Positions 1-7,264 of a stretch of 41,276 nucleotides of DNA are shown here, one piece after another. Source of the DNA: Bacteroidota bacterium (GTDB lineage: Bacteria; Bacteroidota; Bacteroidia; Chitinophagales; Chitinophagaceae); contig JAUZOA010000043.1 of assembly GCA_030706685.1 (NCBI GenBank), positions 1 through 41,276 of the forward strand, read 5' to 3'. The translations under genes and the position numbers were made by a program. The number at the start of each line of letters is the position of its first letter. The first letter of the stretch is position 1. The notes beneath the pieces are model-generated. The model worked only from the letters and a program-made list of their open reading frames with translations, was not told where the DNA came from and made no database searches.

Positions 1-89
1 CAGGATTATCAGAGCAACCAATATAATAAAGATCTAAAGCCTCTGAATACAGGATGTAAACAAAACAAGACATCCTTAAATAAATATTG

Positions 90-163
90 TGGACCCTGTT
101 GGGATCGAACCAACGACCCCCTGATTATGAGTCAGGTGCTCTAACCGTCTGAGCTAAGGGTCC
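90..163 (-). tRNA. tRNA with CAT anticodon, probably tRNA-Ile2 (lysidine type), possibly elongator Met
   Basis: The minus strand folds into a complete 74-nt cloverleaf: 7-bp acceptor GGACCCT/AGGGTCC, D arm GCTC/GAGC, anticodon arm CCTGA-CTCATAA-TCAGG (anticodon CAT), a 5-base variable loop, and T arm GTTGG-TTCGATC-CCAAC with discriminator A. The 3' CCA is not encoded. The body resembles E. coli ileX (CCCTTAGCTCAG, GACTCATAATC, GGTCG) more than metT, and it has the C4-G69 and C5-G68 pairs associated with TilS recognition. I therefore prefer the isoleucine tRNA whose C34 becomes lysidine and reads AUA. Methionine identity cannot be excluded by eye; initiator identity is unlikely because the acceptor end is fully paired. 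Confidence 0.9.
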
Positions 164-165
164 AG

Positions 166-183
166 TCCCGATATCAATCGGGA
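166..183. repeat. TCCCGAT-ATCGGGA palindrome, copy 1
   Basis: A perfect 7-bp inverted repeat with a 4-base loop sits 2 bases upstream (minus sense) of the intact tRNA. The same 18-base palindrome recurs at 275-292 in the same position relative to the tRNA relic, so it was part of the duplicated unit. A related TCCCGAC palindrome lies at 228-245. Confidence 0.8.
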
Positions 184-210
184 AAATATTTTTTATAAAA
201 AGAACTATAT

Positions 211-272
211 AATCGAGCCAACGACCCTCCCGACTTATGTCGGGATGCTCTAACCGTCTGAGCTAAGGGTCC
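211..272 (-). pseudogene. tRNA relic: partial duplicate of the adjacent CAT tRNA with palindromic anticodon arm
   Basis: Read on the minus strand, this copy matches the neighbouring tRNA exactly through the 5' acceptor strand, D arm and the GAGCA after it. It then diverges. The anticodon arm is replaced by a 7-bp palindrome (228-245, arms TCCCGAC and GTCGGGA, 4-base loop), leaving no normal 7-base anticodon loop. The 5' side of the T arm (GGGTCGTTGG) is retained, but its 3' side and the 3' acceptor strand are missing, so a functional tRNA cannot form. The upstream flank, including the TCCCGAT palindrome, is also duplicated at a 109-base offset. Confidence 0.8.
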
Positions 273-274
273 AG

Positions 275-292
275 TCCCGATATCAATCGGGA
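275..292. repeat. TCCCGAT-ATCGGGA palindrome, copy 2
   Basis: Identical to the palindrome at 166-183 and placed 2 bases upstream of the tRNA relic. It marks the outer edge of the local tandem duplication. Confidence 0.8.
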
Positions 293-335
293 TTGTAATG
301 AGGCGCAAAAATAGAAAAATATGATCAAGAAAGGA

Positions 336-563
336 CTATTTGATCTCTTCAAAATCAATATAATCTTCGGAAGCAGATCTTTGAGATGATTGAGTTTCGG
401 CTGAAGGCCGGCCAAATCCTTGTTGTTCTTCCTGCATATGAGCATGCATTTCCCTGAATTTCTTCTTTATGTGGCGGGTAGTATTATATACAGGTATAAT
501 GAAATGAAAGATCAGTTTATACAAAAACCAGATAAGCAACCCATATAATAAAATACGTATCAT
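336..563 (-). CDS. DUF4834 family small membrane protein
   Basis: A 75-residue protein when started at the ATG at 561-563; a TTG five codons upstream is possible but less likely. It has one N-terminal membrane segment (roughly residues 2-22, rich in Leu, Ile and Phe), then a basic stretch (HIKKKFREMHAHMQ) and a polar linker, ending in SEDYIDFEEIK. This length, single N-terminal helix and acidic Y(I/V)DFEE(I/V)K tail are typical of DUF4834 proteins of Bacteroidota. Function is unknown; it is probably anchored in the inner membrane with the tail in the cytoplasm. It lies upstream of the tRNA pair on the same strand and diverges from rimP. Confidence 0.75.
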   Translation of the reverse strand: MIRILLYGLLIWFLYKLIFHFIIPVYNTTRHIKKKFREMHAHMQEEQQGFGRPSAETQSSQRSASEDYIDFEEIK

Positions 564-758
564 AGCGAAGGATAACAAAATTACGGCCCAGGGGTAAATT
601 GGGAGATGAAGGTGATTGGGGAAATTGTGAAATTTTTGCCAAATAGACCATTTTCTAATGTCCCGGTTCTCAAGCTGGTTTGGAAGAATAATGTGCTTAC
701 GATTTTAAACAAATTTCCCTCCCGATGCAAGAGGGACCCCCTATCCCCTTCCAATTAT

Positions 759-790
759 TTGGATCGAATACCTATTTTGTCCTACTTTTG
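759..790 (+). promoter_or_regulatory. Bacteroidota promoter for the rimP-nusA-infB operon
   Basis: TTG at 759-761 and TACTTTTG at 783-790 match the -33 (TTG) and -7 (TAnnTTTG) consensus with a 21-base spacer. Predicted transcription starts a few bases after 790, upstream of the hairpin at 807-832. The position also argues that the open frame upstream of 846 is not translated. Confidence 0.7.
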
Positions 791-806
791 CAGCGGAACA
801 GATGTT

Positions 807-838
807 AGAAGGGAACGAGACCGTTCCCTTCTTCTTTT
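807..838 (+). promoter_or_regulatory. Terminator-like leader hairpin before rimP (candidate attenuator)
   Basis: A perfect 11-bp stem (807-817 with 822-832, arms AGAAGGGAACG and CGTTCCCTTCT, loop AGAC) is followed by TCTTTTAT and then, 13 bases after the stem, the rimP ATG. It lies between the promoter and the first gene of its own operon. It is shaped like an intrinsic terminator with an interrupted U-tract. Because the operon encodes NusA, which modulates pausing and termination at hairpins, autoregulatory attenuation is a reasonable inference. Confidence 0.55.
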
Positions 839-845
839 ATCTAAT

Positions 846-1337
846 ATGAACATGGAAGACCAGGTAAAAGCGCTCGAGCAAAAGGTTGGAGCCCTGATCC
901 GTGACGAACCGGGAGTCTTCCTGGTGGATATCCGGATCAAACCGACCAATAACGTAAAGATTTTTGTAGATGCTGATAACGGGGTGAATATTGATAAGTT
1001 GGTTCAATACAACCGGCGGCTGTATAAAGATCTTGAAGAAAGTAATTTTTTCCCGGGAAATGATTTTTCCCTCGAAATTTCTTCACCCGGTTTGGACGAA
1101 CCCCTGAAACTGCATCGCCAGTACCTGAAGAATATCGGCCGCTATGTGGAAGTGATAAAAAAGGATGGTACCAGGACAGAAGGAAAATTAGTCAGTGTCA
1201 CCGAAACGGAAATTACGGTAGAGGAAGAAAAAGGAAAGAACCTGCCTGGCCGGCAGGCAAGTAAAAAAAAGGAGATGATAACACATATCATTTCATTTGA
1301 TAACATAAAAACAACAAAAATTCAAATTAAGTTTTAA
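846..1337 (+). CDS. rimP: Ribosome maturation factor RimP
   Basis: RimP is a cytoplasmic factor that promotes late maturation of the 30S subunit. The 163-residue product starts at the ATG at 846 (MNMEDQVKALEQK); a second ATG two codons later is also possible. An open frame extends 80 codons further upstream, but it crosses the promoter and leader hairpin and has no RimP similarity, so I exclude it. The N-terminal alpha/beta domain covers about residues 1-90 (DEPGVFLVDIRI, VNIDKL, NDFSLEISSPGLDEPL) and the C-terminal SH3-like domain about 95-163 (RYVEVIKKDGTRTEGKL, ITHIISFDNIKTTKI). Residues 133-139 (LPGRQAS) are encoded by a palindrome inserted in a loop of the SH3 domain. It is the first gene of rimP-nusA-infB, 64 bases before nusA. 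Confidence 0.93.
   Translation: MNMEDQVKALEQKVGALIRDEPGVFLVDIRIKPTNNVKIFVDADNGVNIDKLVQYNRRLYKDLEESNFFPGNDFSLEISSPGLDEPLKLHRQYLKNIGRYVEVIKKDGTRTEGKLVSVTETEITVEEEKGKNLPGRQASKKKEMITHIISFDNIKTTKIQIKF
1241..1257. repeat. CCTGCC-GGCAGG palindrome inside rimP
   Basis: Inverted arms CCTGCC and GGCAGG around TGGCC, within a 20-base GC-rich block (1241-1260) surrounded by A-rich coding sequence. It is read in-frame as LPGRQAS between two lysine-rich segments of RimP. The composition contrast and perfect palindromy suggest an inserted repeat element rather than native coding sequence. Confidence 0.6.
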
Positions 1338-1344
1338 GAAAAGC

Positions 1345-1398
1345 CTTTAGCTGTTAGCTGTTAGCTAATAGCTAGAAGCTCACAGCTAAAAGCTAAAG
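1345..1398. repeat. AGCTGTT-word inverted repeat in the rimP-nusA gap
   Basis: The left arm at 1345-1360 (CTTTAGCTGTTAGCTG) pairs with 1383-1398 with a single mismatch. The arms and loop consist of repeated AGCT-containing words. It fills almost the whole 64-base gap and ends 3 bases before the nusA ATG. The same word reappears after infB at 5608-5622. Confidence 0.75.
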
Positions 1399-1401
1399 TC
1401 T

Positions 1402-2649
1402 ATGGCAAGTATTAATCTTATTGAAGCGTTCCAGGAATTTAAAGACGCGGAAAACATTGATCGTCCTACTATGATGAAAGTAGTAGAAGACGTATTCAAG
1501 ACCCTGCTGCGCAAAAAATATGGCAGCGATGAAAATTTCGATGTTATCGTCAACGCGGAAAAAGGCGACCTTGAGATTATCCGTCGCCGGATGATCGTGG
1601 AAGATGGCCAGGTAGAAGACCCGCTCGCCCAAATCGCATATTCCGATGCTACCCGGATCGAGCCCGACTTTGAAGTAGGAGAAGAATTATACCAGGAAAT
1701 AGACCTTTATGATTTTGGCCGCAGGGCTATCCTGGCCGCCAAACAAACATTGGCCAGCCGTATCAGCGACCTGAAGAAAAATGTACTGGCAAAAAAATAT
1801 GGCGACAGGACCGGTGAAATTATCAGCGCGGAGGTTTACCAGGTTTGGAAAAAAGAGATATTATTACTGGATGAAGAAGGAAATGAGCTGATCTTACCCA
1901 AAAGCGAACAGATACCCCAGGATTATTTCAAAAAAGGAGAGAATATCCGTGCCGTGGTGAAGAAAGTGGATATGAAGAATAATAACCCGGTTATCATTCT
2001 TTCAAGAACTTCACCGGATTTCCTGGCCAAATTATTGGAAATTGAAGTGCCTGAAATATTCGACGGCCTGATTGTTATTAAAAAAATAGTTCGTGATCCG
2101 GGAGAAAGAGCTAAAGTTGCTGTAGAATCGTATGATGATCGCATTGACCCTGTAGGCGCCTGCGTGGGTATGAAAGGCAGCCGCATTCATGGCATAGTCC
2201 GTGAACTGAAGAATGAAAATATTGATGTTATCAACTGGACAAGTAATACACAGTTGCTGCTTCAACGATCTTTAACACCCGCGAAGATTACCAGCATGGA
2301 GCTGGATAACGAGAATAAACATGCAAGTGTTTACCTGAAACCCGACCAGGTTTCCCTGGCGATTGGTCGCCGGGGTGTAAATATCAAACTGGCCTGCGAA
2401 TTGACAGGCTATGAAATAGACGTTTATCGTGACACGGAGGATGAAGTAGAGGAATTTGATATTGATTTGGAAGAATTCAGCGATGAGATCGAGCCATGGG
2501 TAATTGATGAATTGAAACGCGTAGGTTGCGATACGGGCAGAAGTGTATTAGCCCTGAGCCCTGAAGAACTGGAAAGAAGAACGGATCTTGAAAAAGAAAC
2601 CATCGCAGAAGTGAGAAAAGTGTTGCAGGAGGAATTTCAAAAGGAATGA
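1402..2649 (+). CDS. nusA: Transcription termination/antitermination factor NusA
   Basis: NusA binds RNA polymerase and nascent RNA and modulates pausing, intrinsic termination and antitermination. The 415-residue protein has the NusA N-terminal RNAP-binding domain (about 8-130), an S1 domain (about 135-200, GEIISAEVYQVWKKEILL), and two KH domains (about 235-365; GACVGMKGSRIHGIVREL and SLAIGRRGVNIKLACELTG carry the GxxG loops). A short acidic and helical C-terminus has a helix-hairpin-helix-like segment (IDELKRVGCDTGRSVL). It lacks the long acidic-repeat domains of E. coli NusA, as is usual in Bacteroidota. It is the second gene of the operon, with infB 76 bases downstream. Confidence 0.97.
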   Translation: MASINLIEAFQEFKDAENIDRPTMMKVVEDVFKTLLRKKYGSDENFDVIVNAEKGDLEIIRRRMIVEDGQVEDPLAQIAYSDATRIEPDFEVGEELYQEIDLYDFGRRAILAAKQTLASRISDLKKNVLAKKYGDRTGEIISAEVYQVWKKEILLLDEEGNELILPKSEQIPQDYFKKGENIRAVVKKVDMKNNNPVIILSRTSPDFLAKLLEIEVPEIFDGLIVIKKIVRDPGERAKVAVESYDDRIDPVGACVGMKGSRIHGIVRELKNENIDVINWTSNTQLLLQRSLTPAKITSMELDNENKHASVYLKPDQVSLAIGRRGVNIKLACELTGYEIDVYRDTEDEVEEFDIDLEEFSDEIEPWVIDELKRVGCDTGRSVLALSPEELERRTDLEKETIAEVRKVLQEEFQKE

Positions 2650-2663
2650 TAAAGTGAGTGCTG

Positions 2664-2706
2664 AATGGTGAGTGAAATTAAAACTCACCACTGACCACTC
2701 ACCATT
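2664..2706. repeat. GTGAGTG-word inverted repeat in the nusA-infB gap
   Basis: AATGGTGAGTG (2664-2674) and CACTCACCATT (2696-2706) form a perfect 11-bp stem. The surrounding bases are further variants of the GTGAGTG/ACTCACC word. It lies between two co-directional genes of one operon, so it probably does not act as a full terminator. Confidence 0.75.
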
Positions 2707-2725
2707 GACAATCTAAAAACATTGA

Positions 2726-5602
2726 ATGGCAGAATTAAAACTTCCAAGATTACTGGCCGCGGCCAAAGAGTTTAACATCGGGCAGGATACGCTTATTGAC
2801 TTCCTGATTGGTAAAGGATTTCCTAAGAATGATCTGAAACCAACGTCTAAGTTGACGGAGGAGATGTATCGTTCCCTGCAGATGGAATTCTCAAGCGATA
2901 AGGCGGCCAAGATGAAGAGCGACCAGGTAGATCTTCCCAAGGGCGCGCAGGCTGAGGCTAAAAAGAAAAAGGAAGAAGAAGAGATCAGTTTCAAAAAAGA
3001 AGAGAAAAAAGTAGTTCAGAAAAAAGAAGAGCCCGTAGTAGTAGAAGCTCCGGCAGCCAAAAAAGAAGAACCGAAGAAAGAAGAAGAAATAATTAAAATA
3101 GAAGCGCCTGAAATTGAAAAACCCAAAGTAGTTGACAAAATTGACCTTTCAGCGATAGATTCATCTACAAGACCTAAAAAGACGGTAAAGAAAAAAACGG
3201 AAGAAGCAGTTACACCTGCTGTCGCTAAAGAAGAAAAACCTGCGGAAGAGAAAAAGCAGCCCTCCAAGGAAGTTGCAACTGAAGGCGGAAAGAAAACGAA
3301 AAAAGAAGAAGCGGCTCCCAAAAAAGGGAAAAAAGAAGTTGCCAAAGCGGAAGAGAAAGAAGAAGTAGTTGCAAAAGAACAAGCGCCCGAAGTTGAAGCT
3401 ATCACTCATATTGAAAATATAAAGGCGGATAAATTAGAGGGCCCCAAGATCCTCGGTAAGATCGAGTTGCCTGTAGATAGTGATACAAGGCCCAAAAAAG
3501 AGGAGAAGCGAAAAAGAAAGCGCATCCCGATTGAGAAAAAAGAAGTCAGGAAAGAGGATACTGCGACTAAAGATAAAAGACCAGGCGGCGGAGGTTTCAA
3601 CAGGCCTGATCAGCGTGGCAGAACTGGTGGTGGCGGTGGACGAAGAGATGGCAGGGGTGGAGGCCGCCGGGAAGAAAAGCTGATTGATGAAAAAGAGATC
3701 CAGGAAAAGATAAGAGAAACACAGGCCAGGCTGGCCGGCGCCGGAGGCAGGGGTAAAAGCCTGAAGGCAAAGATCCGTCGTGAGAAAAGACATGGATTGG
3801 CCGAAGCCGCCGGTGAGGCAGCCGAGGACAACAAACTGCTGGTAACAGAATTTATCAGTGTGAGCGAGCTCGCTAACCTGATGAATGTAAGTTTTGCCGA
3901 TGTTATCAGCAAGTGTATGGGACTCGGTATCATGGTATCTATTAACCAGCGTCTTGATGCTGAAGTAATAGAACTGGTAGCCAGCGAATTTGGATTTGAT
4001 GTGGAGTTCATCGATATGGAAAAGCAGATGGAGATGGAGGAAGACGAAGATGATGAGGATAATGAAGAAGAATTAAAGTTCCGCTCTCCTATTGTTACGA
4101 TCATGGGTCACGTAGACCATGGTAAAACGTCTTTGCTGGATTATATACGCAGCGCGAATGTAGTGGCGGGAGAAGCCGGTGGCATTACCCAGCATATCGG
4201 GGCCTACCAGGTGGAATTGCCAAACGGAAAACAAATCACTTTCTTAGATACGCCCGGTCACGAAGCATTTACTGCCATGCGTGCAAGAGGCGCCAAAGTA
4301 ACCGATATCGCGGTGATCGTTATCGCTGCGGATGATGCAGTGATGCCTCAAACCCGTGAAGCGATCAGCCATGCGCAGGCCGCAGGGGTGCCCATGATAT
4401 TTGCTATTAATAAAATGGATAAGGATGGAGCCAACCCGCAAAAGATCTACGAACAGCTTTCACAAATGAACTTGCTCGTGGAAGAATGGGGAGGCAAATT
4501 CCAGAACCAGGAAATATCAGCGAAAAAAGGATTGAACGTTGACAAGCTACTGGAGAAAATATTACTGGAAGCGGAAATCCTTGACCTGAAAGCTAACCCT
4601 GACCGTGAAGCAACCGGTACCATTATTGAAGCTTCTCTCGATAAAGGCCGGGGATATGTAGCGACATTATTGGTAGAAAACGGAACATTGAGAATCAGCG
4701 ACCTGATTGTAAGCGGCCAGTACTATGGTCGTGTGAAAGCAATGTTCAATGAAAGAAATAAGAAACAGGACGAAGCCGGTCCATCAGCCCCTGCTGTGAT
4801 ATTGGGTTTGAATGGCGCTCCCCAGGCAGGTGAAAAATTCAAAGTATATGCCGACGAAGCTGAAGCCAAAGAAATCGCCAATCGCCGCGCACAGATATTG
4901 CGGGAACAGGGTATGCGGGCTAAAAAACATATTACCCTCGATGAGATCGGTCGTCGTTTGGCATTGGGTAATTTCAAAGAGCTCAAGATAATTATCAAGG
5001 GTGATGTGGATGGTTCAGTAGAAGCATTGAGTGATTCGTTGCAAAAACTTTCTACCCAGGAAATATTGGTAACTGTTATACATAAAGGCGTAGGACAGAT
5101 CAATGAAAGTGATATTGTGCTTGCGGAAGCTTCGGATGCTATTGTTATTGCCTTTAATGTACGTCCTTCCTTACAGGCAGCAAGACTTGCTGAAAACGCG
5201 GGTATCCAGATCAGGATGTATTCTATCATCTACAATGCGATCGAGGAAGTGAAGAGTGCGATGGAAGGTATGCTCGAGCCCACCATCCAGGAAAAAATCG
5301 TTGCGAATGTGGAAGTCAGGGAAGTGTTTAAGTTTGACAAAGCTATTGTAGCGGGTTGCTATGTAAGAGACGGGAAGATCAAACGCGATTCAAAAGTCCG
5401 TCTTATCCGCGACGGTATCGTGACCTACCCGACAGCAGAAGGCGCCAGCGCGGAACTCGCTTCCCTGAAACGTTTTAAAGATGATGTAAAGGAAGTGCAG
5501 GCCGGAATGGAATGCGGACTTACCATTAAAAACTATAGCGACCTGAAAGTAGGGGATGTGGTAGAGGCATTTGAAGAAGAAGAAGTGAAGAGAACGTTGT
5601 GA
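2726..5602 (+). CDS. infB: Translation initiation factor IF-2
   Basis: IF-2 is the GTPase that places initiator tRNA on the 30S subunit and promotes subunit joining. The 958-residue protein begins with an IF2_N-type module (about 3-57), followed by a long low-complexity linker (about 60-370) of Lys/Glu/Ala repeats and a Gly/Arg-rich stretch near 285-320. A second IF2_N module follows (about 375-430). The G domain has GHVDHGKT at 461-468, DTPGH at 508-512 and NKMD at 562-565; domains II to IV follow to the C-terminus ([21 protein letters not shown]). The length fits Bacteroidota IF-2, whose N-terminal linkers are long. The Lys/Glu bias creates long open frames on the opposite strand that are not genes. 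Last gene of the rimP operon. Confidence 0.98.
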   Translation: MAELKLPRLLAAAKEFNIGQDTLIDFLIGKGFPKNDLKPTSKLTEEMYRSLQMEFSSDKAAKMKSDQVDLPKGAQAEAKKKKEEEEISFKKEEKKVVQKKEEPVVVEAPAAKKEEPKKEEEIIKIEAPEIEKPKVVDKIDLSAIDSSTRPKKTVKKKTEEAVTPAVAKEEKPAEEKKQPSKEVATEGGKKTKKEEAAPKKGKKEVAKAEEKEEVVAKEQAPEVEAITHIENIKADKLEGPKILGKIELPVDSDTRPKKEEKRKRKRIPIEKKEVRKEDTATKDKRPGGGGFNRPDQRGRTGGGGGRRDGRGGGRREEKLIDEKEIQEKIRETQARLAGAGGRGKSLKAKIRREKRHGLAEAAGEAAEDNKLLVTEFISVSELANLMNVSFADVISKCMGLGIMVSINQRLDAEVIELVASEFGFDVEFIDMEKQMEMEEDEDDEDNEEELKFRSPIVTIMGHVDHGKTSLLDYIRSANVVAGEAGGITQHIGAYQVELPNGKQITFLDTPGHEAFTAMRARGAKVTDIAVIVIAADDAVMPQTREAISHAQAAGVPMIFAINKMDKDGANPQKIYEQLSQMNLLVEEWGGKFQNQEISAKKGLNVDKLLEKILLEAEILDLKANPDREATGTIIEASLDKGRGYVATLLVENGTLRISDLIVSGQYYGRVKAMFNERNKKQDEAGPSAPAVILGLNGAPQAGEKFKVYADEAEAKEIANRRAQILREQGMRAKKHITLDEIGRRLALGNFKELKIIIKGDVDGSVEALSDSLQKLSTQEILVTVIHKGVGQINESDIVLAEASDAIVIAFNVRPSLQAARLAENAGIQIRMYSIIYNAIEEVKSAMEGMLEPTIQEKIVANVEVREVFKFDKAIVAGCYVRDGKIKRDSKVRLIRDGIVTYPTAEGASAELASLKRFKDDVKEVQAGMECGLTIKNYSDLKVGDVVEAFEEEEVKRTL

Positions 5603-5607
5603 GCTTT

Positions 5608-5622
5608 TTAGCTGTTAGCTAA
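5608..5622. repeat. Short AGCT-word palindrome after infB
   Basis: The 15-base sequence TTAGCTGTTAGCTAA has TTAGCT/AGCTAA arms around GTT. It repeats the word used in the rimP-nusA gap (1345-1398), so the same motif occurs on both sides of nusA-infB. There is no T-tract after it, so I do not call it a terminator. Confidence 0.55.
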
Positions 5623-5688
5623 CCGCTTTTCCCTCTCAAACTTTTGTTAAATACCCCTTAAAGTATTTCCCGGGTTGACAGGTAAAAC

Positions 5689-5696
5689 TATTTTTG
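5689..5696 (+). promoter_or_regulatory. TAnnTTTG box immediately before the SurA-like gene
   Basis: TATTTTTG ends 6 bases before the ATG at 5703. No TTG is seen at the usual -33 distance. If used, transcription would begin at or next to the start codon. Confidence 0.45.
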
Positions 5697-5702
5697 AATA
5701 AC

Positions 5703-7082
5703 ATGTTTCATACAAGAAAAATACTAACCGCTTTTTTCCTTTTTTTCACGGGCATTGTGGCCGCACAGGGACAACCCAAAAAAGCGGTAGCTGACAAAAT
5801 AATTGCAGTAGTAGGAGATCGTATCATTCTTTATTCAGATATAAAGAATTCCATCAGCGACCTTGCGCGCCAGGGAGTAGCTATCCCGGATAGCGCAGAA
5901 TGCCAGATCACGGAGCAGGCTATTGTTTCCAAAGTACTGATGTTGCAGGCGGAAAAAGATTCTTTACCGGTGACGGATGAAGAAATAGAAGCAGAACTTG
6001 ATCAAAAGGTACGTTATTACATTAACCAGATGGGATCACAGCAGGCATTGGAAGATGTAGCCGGGAAAACGGTATACCAGATCAAAGATGATGCGAGAGA
6101 ATCGGTGAGAGAAAGAAAGCTGGCGGAAGCCATGCAGCAAAAAATTGTCGGCGGAGTCAAGATCACACCTACTGAAGTAAGAAACTTTTTTGAACGTATT
6201 CCCAAAGACAGTCTTCCATTTTTTGAAACGGAACTGGAGATAGGGCAGGTGGTTATTTATCCCAAAGCTTCTCATGACCTGGAACAATATATTGTTTCAG
6301 AAATGAATAATTATAAAAGGCAGGTTGAAACAAAACTGGCCACCTTTGACCAACTGGCCAAGAGGTATTCCGAAGACCCGGGAAGTAAGGACCGCGGAGG
6401 CGATTACCAGATCAACCGCAATGAAAAGACCTGGGATCCTGCATTCCTCTCTGCTTCTTTCCGTTTGAAGAATGGTGAAATATCGGCGCCGGTAAAATCA
6501 GATAAGTTCGGGTATTTTCTTATCCAGATGGTGGAGCGTAAGGGAGATGATGCGCATGTGCGTCTAATTCTCCGTGTGCCGCCCGTAACGGATGCTGAAC
6601 TCAACCTGGCTATAAGTAAGCTTGATTCTGTACGTTCAAAGGTGGTAGCAGGTACATTAGGATTTAATGAAGCGGCATCAAAATATAGCAATGATGAAGC
6701 GGCTAAATTCAGCAGCGCATTTATTCTTAACCGGGAAGGGGCTCCCTATGTTACTATTGACCAGTTGGACAAAGATATGGTAGCTATGATCGGCAAAATG
6801 AAAGTAGGCGATGTTTCAGCGCCGGTAATCTTTACCAGCGACCAGGGTAAAAAAGGTGTTCGCATTGTTTATCTTAAATCCAGGTCTGAACCTCACCGGA
6901 TGAACCTGCGGGATGATTATAGTAAAATATCCCAGATGGCATTGGAAGAAAAGAAAGGGATAGTACTCGATAAATGGCTGAGAGAAAGAATTCCTACTTA
7001 CTATATTATGGTAGATAATGCGGCCGCAGCCGATTGCCCGAAGGTTCAGAAATTTGCGAGTAGTGATTCAAAAGGGTTTTAA
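5703..7082 (+). CDS. SurA-like periplasmic peptidyl-prolyl isomerase/chaperone
   Basis: Probably a periplasmic chaperone that escorts outer-membrane proteins. The 459-residue product starts at ATG 5703; a TTG three codons upstream is the only other option. It has a signal peptide (MFHTRKILTAFFLFFTG... cleaved near AAQGQ), a SurA_N-type helical domain (about 28-160, IIAVVGDRIILYSDIKNSI), a first parvulin domain (about 170-285, including YSEDPGSKDRGGDYQI and GYFLIQMVERK), and a second, more degenerate parvulin region (about 290-395, YSNDEAAKFSSAFI). This order matches SurA, and the length is slightly longer than E. coli SurA (428). It is followed by a strong terminator. Another parvulin protein of different layout is encoded at 28988-30931. 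Confidence 0.85.
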   Translation: MFHTRKILTAFFLFFTGIVAAQGQPKKAVADKIIAVVGDRIILYSDIKNSISDLARQGVAIPDSAECQITEQAIVSKVLMLQAEKDSLPVTDEEIEAELDQKVRYYINQMGSQQALEDVAGKTVYQIKDDARESVRERKLAEAMQQKIVGGVKITPTEVRNFFERIPKDSLPFFETELEIGQVVIYPKASHDLEQYIVSEMNNYKRQVETKLATFDQLAKRYSEDPGSKDRGGDYQINRNEKTWDPAFLSASFRLKNGEISAPVKSDKFGYFLIQMVERKGDDAHVRLILRVPPVTDAELNLAISKLDSVRSKVVAGTLGFNEAASKYSNDEAAKFSSAFILNREGAPYVTIDQLDKDMVAMIGKMKVGDVSAPVIFTSDQGKKGVRIVYLKSRSEPHRMNLRDDYSKISQMALEEKKGIVLDKWLRERIPTYYIMVDNAAAADCPKVQKFASSDSKGF

Positions 7083-7110
7083 TTAACGTAGTCTGCAATA
7101 AAGAACTATA

Positions 7111-7145
7111 AACTGTCCCGCTATTGGCGGGACAGTTTTATTTTA
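7111..7145 (+). terminator. Intrinsic terminator after the SurA-like gene
   Basis: A perfect 11-bp stem AACTGTCCCGC (7111-7121) / GCGGGACAGTT (7127-7137) with loop TATTG is followed by TTATTTT. It is the clearest intrinsic terminator in the window. Confidence 0.85.
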
Positions 7146-7264
7146 CACAAGTCTGACACGCTTTCAATTAAAAATTGTAATATAGCTTTTGAATAGCACA
7201 ACCAGACTGTCTTTACAGTGGCAAATCATGAAGGCTTTATTAGTAGCATGGATAAAACCTAACC

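Noticed and set aside
606-845. 80-codon upstream extension of the rimP frame
   Set aside because: It crosses a consensus promoter (759-790) and the leader hairpin, and has no RimP-like sequence; the ATG at 846 fits the family start.
2713-4104. Several long antisense open frames rich in Ser and Phe opposite infB
   Set aside because: They are by-products of the Lys/Glu-rich IF-2 linker: AAR/GAR codons read as TTY/CTY on the other strand.
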